The translations under genes were made by a program, and so were the position numbers. From Pseudescherichia sp031987975 (GTDB lineage Bacteria; Pseudomonadota; Gammaproteobacteria; Enterobacterales; Enterobacteriaceae): DNA of 64,000 bases. Of the stretch, positions 15,210-24,432 are shown piece by piece. The stretch lies in contig NZ_DALZYX010000003.1 in assembly GCF_031987975.1 (NCBI RefSeq), forward strand, positions 356,258 through 420,257. The letters run 5' to 3'. A model generated the notes under the pieces. That model was not told the DNA's origin and did not search any database. It saw only the letters and a program-made list of their open reading frames with translations. The number at the start of each line of letters is the position of its first letter. Position 1 is the first letter of the stretch.

Positions 15210-18025
15210 CAGGCGAACTTACGTTTTTCGCCGTCACCGGCGACGTTAACCACACAGCGTCCGCAAATTTCTGCGTGTTCCGCCACCTTACCGACGTCGG
15301 TCGTGTAGTGCCAGCAGCGCTGACACTTCTCACCTTCGGCCTTGCTAAGCGTGACCTTCAGCCCTTTGAGCAGTTCGCTCTGCTGGGCTTCGGCCGGCGC
15401 GTTAGTATAGTCTTCAACCTTCGCACCGGAGGTCAACAGGATGAATCGCAATTCATCGCCCAGCGCCGTCAGCTTCGCCGCCAGCTCAGGCTCTGCGTAG
15501 AGCGTCACCGCTGCTTCCAGCGAACCGCCTACCTTTTTATCGGCGCGCGCCTGCTCGATAACTTTGTTCACCTCGCCACGGACCTTCAGCAACTCGCTCC
15601 AGTAAGCATCGTTCATGGCTTCGGTTTCGGCCAGGCCAAACAGCCCTTCATACCACTCACCGGTAAAGACATACTGCTCGCGATCGCCAGGCAGGTAGCC
15701 CCAGATCTCATCGGCAGTGAAGGACATGATCGGTGCCATCCAGCGCACCAGCGCCTCGGCGATGTGGTACAGCGCGGTCTGGCAGCTGCGACGGGCAACG
15801 CTGTCCGCTTTCGCGGTGTACTGGCGATCTTTGATGATGTCGAGGTAGAACGAACCCATTTCGATGGAGCAGAAGCGCATCAGGCGCTGCACCACCTCAT
15901 GGAAGTCGTACGATTCGTACGCCTTGAGGATATCCTCCTGCGCGGCTTTGGCACAGCCTACCGCCCAGCGATCCAGCACCACCATCTCTTCCGGTTGCAC
16001 CATGTCTTTTGCCGGATCGAAACCGTTGAGGTTCGCCAGCAGGAAGCGCGCGGTGTTACGGATACGGCGATAGCTGTCGGCGGCACGCTTGAGGATCTCA
16101 TCCGATACCGCCATCTCGCCGGTGTAGTCCGTCGAGGCTACCCACAGACGCAGAATATCCGCGCCCAGCTTGTTCATCACGTCCTGCGGCGAGACGGTGT
16201 TGCCGATAGATTTCGACATCTTGCGTCCCTGACCGTCCACGGTGAAGCCGTGGGTCAGCACCTGGCGATACGGCGCCTTACCTTTCATGGCGGTGGAGAT
16301 CATCAGGGAAGACATGAACCAGCCGCGATGCTGGTCAGAACCTTCCAGATACATATCCGCTGCGTGGCCAGCAAACTCAGGGCGCACGTCTACTACTGAG
16401 GAGTGGGTAGAGCCAGAGTCAAACCAGACGTCCAGCGTATCCGGCACCTTCACATAGTTGTCGGCATCGTCACCCATGATGTCGCGCGGATCGAGATCCC
16501 ACCACGCCTGGATACCGTCCTCTTCAACGCGTTTAGCTACCGCTTCAATCAGCTCCTGCGTGCGCGGATGCAGCTCTTCGGTATCCTTGTGCACGAACAG
16601 CGACATCGGTACGCCCCAGGTACGCTGACGGGAGATACACCAGTCAGGGCGGTTGGCAACCATCGATTCGATACGCGCCTGGCCCCAGTCCGGGATCCAC
16701 TGCACGCCTTTGATCTCTTTCAGAGACTGCTCGCGCAGGCCCTTCTGATCCATGCTGATAAACCACTGCGGGGTGGCACGGAAGATGATCGGCGTTTTGT
16801 GACGCCAGCAGCACGGGTAGCTGTGGACCAGCTTCTCCAGATGCAGAAGCGCGCCCTTCTCCGTCAGCAGCTCGGTGATGAGGTTGTTGGCTTTAAAGAC
16901 GTTCACGCCGTCCAGCGTCGGGTAGGTTCCCGGCAGATAGCAGCCGTCCGGACCCACCGGGTTCGCGGTTTCGAGTCCATATTTCTGACCGATCACGTAG
17001 TCGTCCGGGCCGTGGCCAGGAGCGGTATGCACCGCACCGGTACCGGCGTCGAGGGTCACGTGGTCGCCAAGGATTGCCGGCACGTCAAAGCCCATAAACG
17101 GATGGGTAAAGCGCATCAGCTCCAGCTCGCTGCCTTTAACCGTACCGAGGATGCTGTACTCCGCCACGCCGATGCGTTTCATTACGCTCTCAACCAGATC
17201 TTTGGCAAGGATCAGCGCCTGGCCGTCGATCTGCACCAGCGCATACTCAAACTCAGGCGACAGGGAGATAGCGCGGTTCGCCGGCAGCGTCCACGGGGTG
17301 GTGGTCCAGATCACCAGCGAGATCGGGCCGCTCACGCCCGGCAGACCGAATTTCGCTTTTACCGCATCCTGGTCAGCAGCCTGGAAAGCAACGTCGATAG
17401 ATGGAGAGGTTTTGTCATAGTACTCCACCTCAGCCTCGGCCAGCGCGGAGCGGCAGTCAACGCACCAGTGCACCGGCTTCGCGCCTTTGTGCAGATGGCC
17501 ATTGCCGATGATCTTGCCCAGCGCACGGATGATATTGGCTTCGGTTTTGAAGTCCATGGTCAGGTACGGATGCGCCCAGTCGCCCAGCACGCCCAGACGG
17601 ATAAAGTCTTCCCGCTGGCCGTTAACCTGCGCGGCAGCGTACTCGCGGCACTTGGCGCGGAACTCGGCGGCGGTGAACTTCTCGCCCGGCTTGCCGTACT
17701 CCTGCTCTACCTTCAGCTCAATCGGCAGACCGTGACAGTCCCAACCCGGCACGTAAGGCGAATCGAAGCCCGCCAGCCCTTTGGACTTGACGATAATGTC
17801 TTTCAGAATCTTGTTAACCGAGTGACCAATATGAATGCTGCCATTCGCATAAGGAGGGCCATCATGCAGAATGAAGGTTTTTTTGCCTTTTTTCGCGGCA
17901 CGGATGATGCCGTACAGGTCATCATCGTTCCAACGCGCCAGCATTCCCGGTTCGCGTTTGGCGAGATCGCCACGCATCGGGAACCCTGTTTCCGGCAAAT
18001 TCAGGGTTGATTTAAAGTCACTCAT
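15209..18025 (-). CDS. ileS: IleS, isoleucyl-tRNA synthetase
   Basis: The start was set at MSDFKSTLNLPETG, giving 938 residues, exactly the E. coli length; 13 extra codons upstream would run into ribF. Class I motifs are HIGH (in GSIHIGHSVNK, about residue 64) and KMSKS (in GRKMSKSIGN, about 602). The CP1 editing domain contains TTPWTLPAN, and the C-terminal zinc site has CQRCW and CGRC. It charges tRNA(Ile) and edits valine. It lies 38 bases after ribF. Confidence 0.97.
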   Translation of the reverse strand: MSDFKSTLNLPETGFPMRGDLAKREPGMLARWNDDDLYGIIRAAKKGKKTFILHDGPPYANGSIHIGHSVNKILKDIIVKSKGLAGFDSPYVPGWDCHGLPIELKVEQEYGKPGEKFTAAEFRAKCREYAAAQVNGQREDFIRLGVLGDWAHPYLTMDFKTEANIIRALGKIIGNGHLHKGAKPVHWCVDCRSALAEAEVEYYDKTSPSIDVAFQAADQDAVKAKFGLPGVSGPISLVIWTTTPWTLPANRAISLSPEFEYALVQIDGQALILAKDLVESVMKRIGVAEYSILGTVKGSELELMRFTHPFMGFDVPAILGDHVTLDAGTGAVHTAPGHGPDDYVIGQKYGLETANPVGPDGCYLPGTYPTLDGVNVFKANNLITELLTEKGALLHLEKLVHSYPCCWRHKTPIIFRATPQWFISMDQKGLREQSLKEIKGVQWIPDWGQARIESMVANRPDWCISRQRTWGVPMSLFVHKDTEELHPRTQELIEAVAKRVEEDGIQAWWDLDPRDIMGDDADNYVKVPDTLDVWFDSGSTHSSVVDVRPEFAGHAADMYLEGSDQHRGWFMSSLMISTAMKGKAPYRQVLTHGFTVDGQGRKMSKSIGNTVSPQDVMNKLGADILRLWVASTDYTGEMAVSDEILKRAADSYRRIRNTARFLLANLNGFDPAKDMVQPEEMVVLDRWAVGCAKAAQEDILKAYESYDFHEVVQRLMRFCSIEMGSFYLDIIKDRQYTAKADSVARRSCQTALYHIAEALVRWMAPIMSFTADEIWGYLPGDREQYVFTGEWYEGLFGLAETEAMNDAYWSELLKVRGEVNKVIEQARADKKVGGSLEAAVTLYAEPELAAKLTALGDELRFILLTSGAKVEDYTNAPAEAQQSELLKGLKVTLSKAEGEKCQRCWHYTTDVGKVAEHAEICGRCVVNVAGDGEKRKFA

Positions 18026-18063
18026 CAGATTCTCGGTTCCGTATTTAAAAACGTGTTTAGCCA

Positions 18064-19002
18064 TTACGCCAGGTTTGATAACCCAAATAACTCGCGGGCG
18101 GTTAACTCATCTTTGGCAATTTGCGCCTTCAGCTCATCCAGCGAGGCAAATCGCTTTTCGCTGCGGATCTTTTTTCGCAGCACTACTTCTATATGGCGGC
18201 CATAAAGGTCCATTACAACGTCCAGCAGATGGACTTCCAGCTGCTGGCGCACGCCTTTGACCGTGGGGCGGGTACCAATGTTGGCCACGCCGGGCAGCGG
18301 CTTATCGCCCAGACCCATCACTTCCACCGCATAGACCCCTTTTACCGGGGAGACCTGACGGCGCAGCGGAACGTTTGCCGTCGGGAAGCCGATGGTGCGT
18401 CCCAGCGCATCGCCATGCACGACGCGGCCGGAGATGGAGAATGGATGCCCCAGCAGGCTCTCGGCAAGCGGCAGGTCGTCCTCTGCCAGCGCCTGGCGCA
18501 CCGCCGTGCTGCTGATGCGCACGCCGCCTTCGCAGAAGGTTTGGGTACTGGTGACGTCAAAGCCATACTCCAGGCCAGCCTTCTGTAATAACAAGAAATC
18601 GCCCTGCCGACCAGCACCAAAGCGGAAATCGTCGCCGACGGCAAGAAAGCGCACGCCCAGGCGATCCACCAGCAGGTCGCTGACAAAGTTCTGCGCCGTC
18701 AGGGCAGCAAAGCGGCGATCGAAACGCACGCAGAGCACGTAGTCAACGCCGCACTCGGCCAGGTAGCGCAGCTTTTCACGCAGGCGCGTCAGACGGGCCG
18801 GGGCTTTATCGCCAGCAAACAGCTCTAGCGGCTGCGGTTCAAACATCATCACTACCACCGGCAGGCCGCGCTTGCGCCCCTCTGCATTCAGGCAGCGTAG
18901 CAGCGCCTGATGCCCCCGGTGCACGCCGTCAAAATTACCAATAGTCAGCACACACCCTTGCGGGGCCTGGCTGAGGTTATGTATGCCGCGTATCAGCTTC
19001 AT
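18064..19002 (-). CDS. ribF: RibF, bifunctional riboflavin kinase / FAD synthetase
   Basis: The product has 312 residues. The N-terminal FMN adenylyltransferase domain (about 1-185) has the nucleotidyl-transferase motif GNFDGVHRGHQAL and RISSTAVRQAL; the C-terminal flavokinase domain (about 185-312) has GRTIGFPTANV. It makes FMN and then FAD from riboflavin. It is the first gene of the ileS-lspA-fkpB-ispH group and is divergent from rpsT. Confidence 0.96.
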   Translation of the reverse strand: MKLIRGIHNLSQAPQGCVLTIGNFDGVHRGHQALLRCLNAEGRKRGLPVVVMMFEPQPLELFAGDKAPARLTRLREKLRYLAECGVDYVLCVRFDRRFAALTAQNFVSDLLVDRLGVRFLAVGDDFRFGAGRQGDFLLLQKAGLEYGFDVTSTQTFCEGGVRISSTAVRQALAEDDLPLAESLLGHPFSISGRVVHGDALGRTIGFPTANVPLRRQVSPVKGVYAVEVMGLGDKPLPGVANIGTRPTVKGVRQQLEVHLLDVVMDLYGRHIEVVLRKKIRSEKRFASLDELKAQIAKDELTARELFGLSNLA

Positions 19003-19165
19003 CTCTGGCTCAAAACAGTGAAAATCGTCCGAGTATACCTTGTACAGCGTTTAAGGTTAACCGGCGATTGGCTTCGTAAAACAGAAAGCGCTAAGGATTT
19101 CATCGCGCTGTCTGCCTGCATTAAGAAAAACTCGTGTTTCACAGCGATTTTTGTCGTAGAAAGGC

Positions 19166-19194
19166 TGTATTCATCACCAGCAAGCTGGTAGAAT
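19166..19194 (+). promoter_or_regulatory. Candidate rpsT promoter P1
   Basis: TGTATT and TAGAAT are 17 bp apart. The predicted start is about 90 bases upstream of the P2 start, the same offset as the two rpsT transcripts known in E. coli. The -35 is weak. The 327-base interval between ribF and rpsT otherwise holds only P2 and a leader. Confidence 0.5.
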
Positions 19195-19253
19195 CTTGCG
19201 CCATCACACGTAACGAGCGTCGCAACGTAGCGCCGCTTATTTGCACAAATCCA

Positions 19254-19282
19254 TTGACAAAAGAAGGCTGAAAGGGCATATT
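19254..19282 (+). promoter_or_regulatory. rpsT promoter P2
   Basis: A consensus TTGACA is followed after 17 bases by CATATT, then TCCTCGG, about 40 bases before the ribosome-binding site. This matches the known main promoter of rpsT in E. coli. Confidence 0.8.
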
Positions 19283-19329
19283 CCTCGGCCTTTGAATTGT
19301 CCACATAGATCATATTTGGGAGTTGGACC

Positions 19330-19593
19330 TTGGCTAATATCAAATCAGCTAAGAAGCGCGCCGTTCAGTCTGAAAAGGCACGCAAGCACAACGCAAGCCG
19401 TCGCTCTATGATGCGTACTTTCATCAAGAAAGTATACGCAGCGATTGAAGCTGGCGACAAAGCAGCTGCACAGAAAGCATTTAACGAAATGCAACCGATC
19501 GTGGATCGTCAGGCCGCTAAAGGTCTGGTCCACAAAAACAAAGCAGCGCGCCATAAGGCTAACCTGACCGCGCAGATCAACAAAATGGCTTAA
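19330..19593 (+). CDS. rpsT: RpsT, 30S ribosomal protein S20
   Basis: The product has 87 residues of the basic helical S20 family (ANIKSAKKRAVQSEKARKHN at the start). The start codon is TTG, preceded by GGGAG; in E. coli S20 also uses UUG and this weak start takes part in its translational autoregulation. S20 binds 16S rRNA early in assembly of the small subunit. It converges on nhaA with a shared terminator. Confidence 0.97.
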   Translation: MANIKSAKKRAVQSEKARKHNASRRSMMRTFIKKVYAAIEAGDKAAAQKAFNEMQPIVDRQAAKGLVHKNKAARHKANLTAQINKMA

Positions 19594-19615
19594 TCGCCAC
19601 CCGTTGAGCTTTGTT

Positions 19616-19643
19616 AAAAAAACCCGCCAAGGCGGGTTTTTTT
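19616..19643. terminator. Bidirectional terminator between rpsT and nhaA
   Basis: AAAAAAACCCGCC and GGCGGGTTTTTTT form a stem with a two-base AA apex (a loop of four or more if the inner pairs open), flanked by A and T runs on both sides. It lies 22 bases past rpsT and 16 bases past nhaA on the other strand. Confidence 0.92.
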
Positions 19644-19659
19644 ACGTCTGGACTATGGA

Positions 19660-20832
19660 CTATGCAACCGCTGGCACTTTAAAACGCGCCCGTAGCAGCG
19701 TATAGCCAATCACCGCCGACAATAACGAACCGGTCAGGATACCCAGCTTCGCCCAGTCCACCAGCTCGGGATCGATACCGTCAAACGCCAGGTTAGTGAT
19801 AAAGATAGACATCGTGAAGCCGATGCCGCACAGCACGCCAACGGCCATGATCTGGTTAAACTGCGCGCCATGCGGCAGCTTTGCCAGTCCCAGACGCAGC
19901 GCCAGCCAGGTAAAGAGGGTAATACCCAGCGGCTTGCCGATAAGCAGCCCGGCAATAATCCCCAGCGGCAGCATTGAGGCCAGCCCGCTCAGCGTTACGC
20001 CCTGCAGCGGGACTCCTGCATTAGCAAAGGCGAACAGCGGCAGGATCAGCCAGCCGACCCATGGATGAAGCACATGCTCCAGCTGGCGGGAAGGTGATAC
20101 GCCCTCTTCTTTCGTCAGTGGGATAAAGAACCCAAGGATCACCCCGGCGATGGTGGCATGCACGCCCGACTTCAGTACCGCGGTCCAGAGCACCAGGCCT
20201 ACCAGAATATAGAGTCCAGTGCGCCGTACGTTAAGAGCATTCATTATCGCCAACACTACTACCGCCAGCGCGGCGACGCCCAGCGACACCATTGACAGCT
20301 CGCTGGTATAGAACAGCGCGATAATAATGATGGCACCCAGGTCATCGATAATCGCCAGCGCCATCAGGAAGATCTTCAGAGCTGGCGGAATGCGACTACC
20401 CAGCAACGCCAGCACGCCCAGCGCAAAGGCGATATCGGTCGCGGTAGGGATCGCCCAGCCATGGCTGACCACCGGATCGTGAGCGTTAAACAGCAGGAAA
20501 ATTAGCGCCGGAACAACCATGCCGCCCAGGGCAGCAATGACCGGGAACATCGCCTGATGGCGGCTAGCCAGCGCGCCCTGTACCAGTTCGCGCTTCACCT
20601 CAAGGCCGACCAGCAGGAAGAAGACGGCCATCAGCGCATCGTTAATAAACAGCAGCATGTTTTTATTGATGTCGAGCGGCCCGGCCCTGAACTGCACCGG
20701 CAGCTCAAGGAAAGTATTATAAATCTCTTTAGTGGCACCAAGATTGGCGCAAAGCATCGCCAGCAGAGCGGCAACGATGAGCGTCACACCCCCGGACGCA
20801 TCGCTGTTGATAAAGCGGCGCAAATGTTTCAC
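19660..20832 (-). CDS. nhaA: NhaA, Na+/H+ antiporter
   Basis: The product has 390 residues and 12 membrane segments. The ion-binding pair Asp163-Asp164 is seen in AIIDDLGAII, and the TM4 segment around IPTATDIAFALGV carries the unwound TM4 Asp of the family. It expels Na+ or Li+ in exchange for two H+ and is active at alkaline pH. In E. coli nhaR follows nhaA; here the next gene is rpsT on the opposite strand and nhaR is absent from this place, so regulation may differ. Confidence 0.96.
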   Translation of the reverse strand: MKHLRRFINSDASGGVTLIVAALLAMLCANLGATKEIYNTFLELPVQFRAGPLDINKNMLLFINDALMAVFFLLVGLEVKRELVQGALASRHQAMFPVIAALGGMVVPALIFLLFNAHDPVVSHGWAIPTATDIAFALGVLALLGSRIPPALKIFLMALAIIDDLGAIIIIALFYTSELSMVSLGVAALAVVVLAIMNALNVRRTGLYILVGLVLWTAVLKSGVHATIAGVILGFFIPLTKEEGVSPSRQLEHVLHPWVGWLILPLFAFANAGVPLQGVTLSGLASMLPLGIIAGLLIGKPLGITLFTWLALRLGLAKLPHGAQFNQIMAVGVLCGIGFTMSIFITNLAFDGIDPELVDWAKLGILTGSLLSAVIGYTLLRARFKVPAVA

Positions 20833-20908
20833 AACGGCTCCTTCTGTATAATTTACTAATCGTCTGAAACAGTTTAACCGCCTCGATCGCCAGGGGACAG
20901 AAATAATG

Positions 20909-20936
20909 AAAAAGCCTGGGAGTAACCCCAGGCTTT
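20909..20936 (-). terminator. dnaKJ terminator
   Basis: AAAGCCTGGG and CCCAGGCTTT are complementary around a 6-base loop, 22 bases beyond the dnaJ stop codon, and the transcript continues TTCATTATTT. It separates dnaKJ from nhaA. Confidence 0.8.
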
Positions 20937-20957
20937 AATGAACGCAGACGCTAGTGC

Positions 20958-22094
20958 TTAGCGCGTCAGGTCGTCAAAGAACTTCTTTACGCCGTCGAAG
21001 AAGCTTTTGGAGCGCGGGCTGTTATGTTCGCCCGTTGGACCACCGAAGCTCTCCTGAAGATCCTTCAGCAGCTGCTTCTGCTTCTCGTTGAGGCCAACCG
21101 GCGTCTCAACCACCACGCGGCACAGCAGGTCGCCCTGCGCGCCACCGCGTACCGATTTCACGCCCTTACCGCGCATGCGGAACAGCTTGCCGGTTTGGGT
21201 TTCGCTCGGGACCTTCAGGTTAACACGACCGTCCAGCGTCGGAACCTCAATCTCACCGCCCAGCGCCGCCATGGCAAAGTTGATCGGCACTTCGCAGTAA
21301 AGGTTGTTACCTTCACGCTCGAAAATCGGGTGCTGCTTCACCTGTACCTGAACGTACAGATCGCCTGCCGGTGCGCCGTGCTCCCCTGCTTCCCCCTCGC
21401 CAGAGAGGCGGATACGGTCGCCGGTATCGACGCCTGCCGGGATCTTCACCGACAGGGTTTTGCTCTTCTCAACGCGGCCGTGACCGTGGCACTTGTTGCA
21501 CGGATCTTTGATCAGCGTACCGCGCCCCTGACAGTGCGGACAGGTCTGCTGAACCGCAAAGAAGCCCTGGCGCATCTGCACCTGGCCGGAGCCGTGACAG
21601 GTTGGACAGGTCTGCGGCTGGGTACCCGCTTTCGCACCGCTGCCATGACAGATGTCGCACTCTTCCAGCGTCGGGATGCGGATCTCTTTGGTGACGCCGC
21701 GAACGGCCTCTTCCAGAGTCAGCTCCATGTTGTAGCGCAGGTCTGCTCCACGCGCTGCGCGCTGGCGACCGCGACCACCGCCAAAGATATCGCCGAACAC
21801 GTCGCCAAAGATATCGCTAAAGTCAGCGCCGCCGCCACCAAAACCGCCGCCGCCGCCCATGCCGCCCTGCTCAAACGCGGCGTGGCCGTACTGATCGTAG
21901 GCCGCACGCTTCTGCGCGTCGGTCAGAACTTCGTACGCTTCTTTAATCTCTTTAAATTTGGCTTCGGCCTCTTTATCGCCCTGGTTACGGTCCGGGTGAT
22001 ACTTCATCGCCAGACGCTTATAGGCCTTTTTGATTTCACGCTCTTCCGCACTTTTCGGAACGCCTAAAATCTCGTAGTAATCTTGCTTTGCCAT
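20958..22094 (-). CDS. dnaJ: DnaJ, Hsp40 co-chaperone
   Basis: The start was set at MAKQDYYE with AGGGG upstream, giving 378 residues. The J domain (1-70) has HPD at 33-35; a Gly/Phe-rich linker (about 75-110) follows; the zinc domain holds four CxxCxGxG repeats (CDICHGSG, CPTCHGSG, CPHCQGRG, CNKCHGHG); two beta-barrel substrate domains complete it. It delivers unfolded clients to DnaK and stimulates its ATPase. It is the second gene of dnaKJ, 84 bases after dnaK. Confidence 0.97.
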   Translation of the reverse strand: MAKQDYYEILGVPKSAEEREIKKAYKRLAMKYHPDRNQGDKEAEAKFKEIKEAYEVLTDAQKRAAYDQYGHAAFEQGGMGGGGGFGGGGADFSDIFGDVFGDIFGGGRGRQRAARGADLRYNMELTLEEAVRGVTKEIRIPTLEECDICHGSGAKAGTQPQTCPTCHGSGQVQMRQGFFAVQQTCPHCQGRGTLIKDPCNKCHGHGRVEKSKTLSVKIPAGVDTGDRIRLSGEGEAGEHGAPAGDLYVQVQVKQHPIFEREGNNLYCEVPINFAMAALGGEIEVPTLDGRVNLKVPSETQTGKLFRMRGKGVKSVRGGAQGDLLCRVVVETPVGLNEKQKQLLKDLQESFGGPTGEHNSPRSKSFFDGVKKFFDDLTR

Positions 22095-22119
22095 TTGGTT
22101 ATCTGCCCCTAACATGCGA

Positions 22120-22152
22120 GCACGGGCGGAGAGGAAACCTCTACGCCCGTGC
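22120..22152 (-). promoter_or_regulatory. Intercistronic hairpin between dnaK and dnaJ
   Basis: GCACGGGCG-GAGAGG and CCTCTA-CGCCCGTGC form a 15-bp stem with one mismatch and an AAA loop. No T-run follows, so it is not a standard terminator. It stands about 25 bases before the dnaJ start and may set the DnaK to DnaJ ratio through mRNA stability or partial termination. Confidence 0.65.
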
Positions 22153-22178
22153 TGGTTTTCTACCCTACATCAGGGCGA

Positions 22179-24095
22179 TTATTTTTTATCTTTAACTTCT
22201 TCGAACTCAGCGTCGACTACGTCGTCATCTTTCGCGTTGTTCGCAGAAGCGTCAGCGCCGCCGGCCTGCTGCTGGGCGTGCTGCTGCTGAGCGATCTCCA
22301 TCAGCTTCTGGGAAACCTGCGCCAGCGCCTGCATTTTCGCTTCGATATCGGCTTTGTCTTCGCCTTTCAGCGAGGTTTCCAGCGCGCTCAGTGCAGACTC
22401 GATAGCAGTTTTGTCGTCAGCCGGCAGCTGATCGCCTGCTTCCGTAACCTGCTTACGGGTGCTGTGCAGCAGGTGGTCACCCTGGTTGCGGGTCTGAACC
22501 AGCTCTTCAAACTTACGGTCAGACTCGGCGTTAGCTTCCGCATCCTGAACCATTTTCTGGATCTCATCTTCGTTGAGGCCAGAAGAGGCTTTGATAGTGA
22601 TCTTCTGCTCTTTACCGCTGTTTTTGTCTTTTGCGGAGACGTGCAGAATACCGTCGGCGTCAATGTCGAAGGTCACTTCGATCTGCGGCATGCCGCGCGG
22701 TGCCGGGTTAATACCGTCGAGGTTGAACTGGCCCAGCGATTTGTTATCGCCTGCACGTTTACGTTCACCCTGCAGCACATGGATGGTTACCGCAGACTGG
22801 TTATCTTCCGCAGTAGAGAACACCTGGCTGTGCTTGGTCGGGATAGTGGTGTTCTTGTTGATCAGCGCAGTCATCACGCCACCCATGGTTTCGATACCCA
22901 GGGAGAGCGGAGTTACGTCGAGCAGCAGAACGTCTTTTACATCACCGGTCAGCACGCCGCCCTGAACCGCAGCACCAATTGCCACTGCTTCATCCGGGTT
23001 AACGTCTTTACGCGGCTCTTTACCAAAGAACTCAGCAACTTTCTTCTGCACCATCGGCATACGCGTCTGACCACCGACCAGGATGACATCCTGAATATCA
23101 GAGACAGAGAGACCCGCATCCTGCAGCGCAACCTTCAGCGGCTCGATAGAACGGTTCACCAGGTCTTCTACCAGGCTTTCCAGTTTCGCACGGGTCACTT
23201 TAATGTTCATGTGTTTCGGACCGGTCGCGTCTGCGGTGATATACGGCAGGTTCACGTCGGTCTGCTGAGCAGAAGAAAGCTCAATTTTTGCTTTCTCTGC
23301 GGCTTCTTTCAGGCGCTGCATCGCCAGCGGGTCGTTACGCAGGTCGATGCCCTGATCTTTCTTAAATTCATCAACGAGGTAGTTGATCATGCGGCTGTCG
23401 AAGTCTTCACCACCCAGGTGAGTATCACCGTTGGTTGCCAGCACTTCGAAGGTTTTCTCACCATCAACTTCGTCGATTTCGATAATAGAGATATCGAAAG
23501 TACCGCCGCCGAGGTCATATACCGCGATGGTACGGTTGCCTACTTCTTTATCCAGACCATAAGCCAGCGCAGCAGCGGTCGGTTCGTTGATGATACGTTT
23601 GACTTCCAGACCCGCGATACGGCCAGCATCTTTAGTTGCCTGACGCTGAGCATCGTTGAAGTATGCAGGTACGGTGATAACCGCTTCAGTTACTGGTTCG
23701 CCCAGGTAATCTTCAGCCGTTTTCTTCATTTTCTTCAGCACTTCAGCAGAGATCTGCGGCGGCGCCATTTTCTGGCCCTTCACATCGATCCATGCGTCGC
23801 CGTTGTCAGCACCGATAATTTTATACGGCATGATGGCCTCATCACGCTGTACTTCTTCGTCCTGGAAGCGGCGACCGATCAGGCGTTTAATCGCAAACAG
23901 GGTGTTTTGCGGGTTTGTCACTGCCTGACGTTTAGCCGGTTGACCCACCAGAGTTTCACCGTCCTGGGTATAAGCAATGATTGACGGCGTGGTGCGATCG
24001 CCTTCGGCGTTCTCCAGCACACGTGCAGTGGTGCCATCCATAATCGCTACACAAGAGTTGGTAGTACCCAGGTCGATACCAATAATTTTACCCAT
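22179..24095 (-). CDS. dnaK: DnaK, Hsp70 chaperone
   Basis: The product has 638 residues, as in E. coli. The actin-like ATPase domain (1-385) begins IGIDLGTTNSCVA and contains VYDLGGGTFDISI and ILVGGQTRMP; the linker VLLLDVTPLSLG leads to the beta-sandwich substrate domain (about 390-505) and the helical lid, with the C-terminal EEVKDKK tail. It binds exposed hydrophobic peptides with DnaJ and GrpE and represses sigma-32. Two heat-shock promoters stand upstream. Confidence 0.98.
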   Translation of the reverse strand: MGKIIGIDLGTTNSCVAIMDGTTARVLENAEGDRTTPSIIAYTQDGETLVGQPAKRQAVTNPQNTLFAIKRLIGRRFQDEEVQRDEAIMPYKIIGADNGDAWIDVKGQKMAPPQISAEVLKKMKKTAEDYLGEPVTEAVITVPAYFNDAQRQATKDAGRIAGLEVKRIINEPTAAALAYGLDKEVGNRTIAVYDLGGGTFDISIIEIDEVDGEKTFEVLATNGDTHLGGEDFDSRMINYLVDEFKKDQGIDLRNDPLAMQRLKEAAEKAKIELSSAQQTDVNLPYITADATGPKHMNIKVTRAKLESLVEDLVNRSIEPLKVALQDAGLSVSDIQDVILVGGQTRMPMVQKKVAEFFGKEPRKDVNPDEAVAIGAAVQGGVLTGDVKDVLLLDVTPLSLGIETMGGVMTALINKNTTIPTKHSQVFSTAEDNQSAVTIHVLQGERKRAGDNKSLGQFNLDGINPAPRGMPQIEVTFDIDADGILHVSAKDKNSGKEQKITIKASSGLNEDEIQKMVQDAEANAESDRKFEELVQTRNQGDHLLHSTRKQVTEAGDQLPADDKTAIESALSALETSLKGEDKADIEAKMQALAQVSQKLMEIAQQQHAQQQAGGADASANNAKDDDVVDAEFEEVKDKK

Positions 24096-24142
24096 CTAAA
24101 CGTCTCCACTAAAAATTTGTTCATCATGTGGTTGTGAATCTG

Positions 24143-24170
24143 TAATAGGGGCGAAACGTGCGGTTTCAAC
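24143..24170 (-). promoter_or_regulatory. dnaK sigma-32 promoter P2
   Basis: On the minus strand GTTGAAA and CCCCTATTA are 12 bp apart, close to the heat-shock consensus (CTTGAAA, CCCCATnT). It lies about 50 bases before the dnaK start and matches the position of E. coli P2. Confidence 0.72.
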
Positions 24171-24216
24171 TGCCCCGATCTGTTTTTTTTCAGACTCACC
24201 ACTTCGGTTGACTACA

Positions 24217-24246
24217 AGATGGGGACGTAACGCAACGCATCAAGGG
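24217..24246 (-). promoter_or_regulatory. dnaK sigma-32 promoter P1
   Basis: On the minus strand CCCTTGATG and CCCCATCT are separated by 13 bases, a strong sigma-32 promoter. It is the main heat-shock promoter of dnaK in E. coli. The remaining bases to yaaW (about 24250-24430) are AT-rich, and I see no gene in them; hokC and yaaI of E. coli are absent here. Confidence 0.85.
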
Positions 24247-24432
24247 GCGGGGCCGAAAAATTTTTTTTCGTTTTACCTCTCTTCACATAACACATTCACT
24301 CAACCAATTAAGAAGAGAAAATAATTCAAAGTAAAAATGCAATAAAAAGAAAAGATTAGTTTCATTAACCCTCTGTTTATAAGGTTATTATGGAGGCTGG
24401 CAAAGGACCATTAATCCAGCAAAGAGAAGACA

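Noticed and set aside
16403..18010. A 535-codon open frame antisense to ileS
   Set aside because: Mirror frame of ileS with low-complexity His/Gln/Arg-rich translation.
22149..23984. A 611-codon open frame antisense to dnaK
   Set aside because: It lies wholly in the mirror frame of dnaK, a highly expressed gene with strong codon bias that removes stop codons on the other strand. The translation has no domain and a Val/Phe/Arg-rich composition typical of such mirrors.
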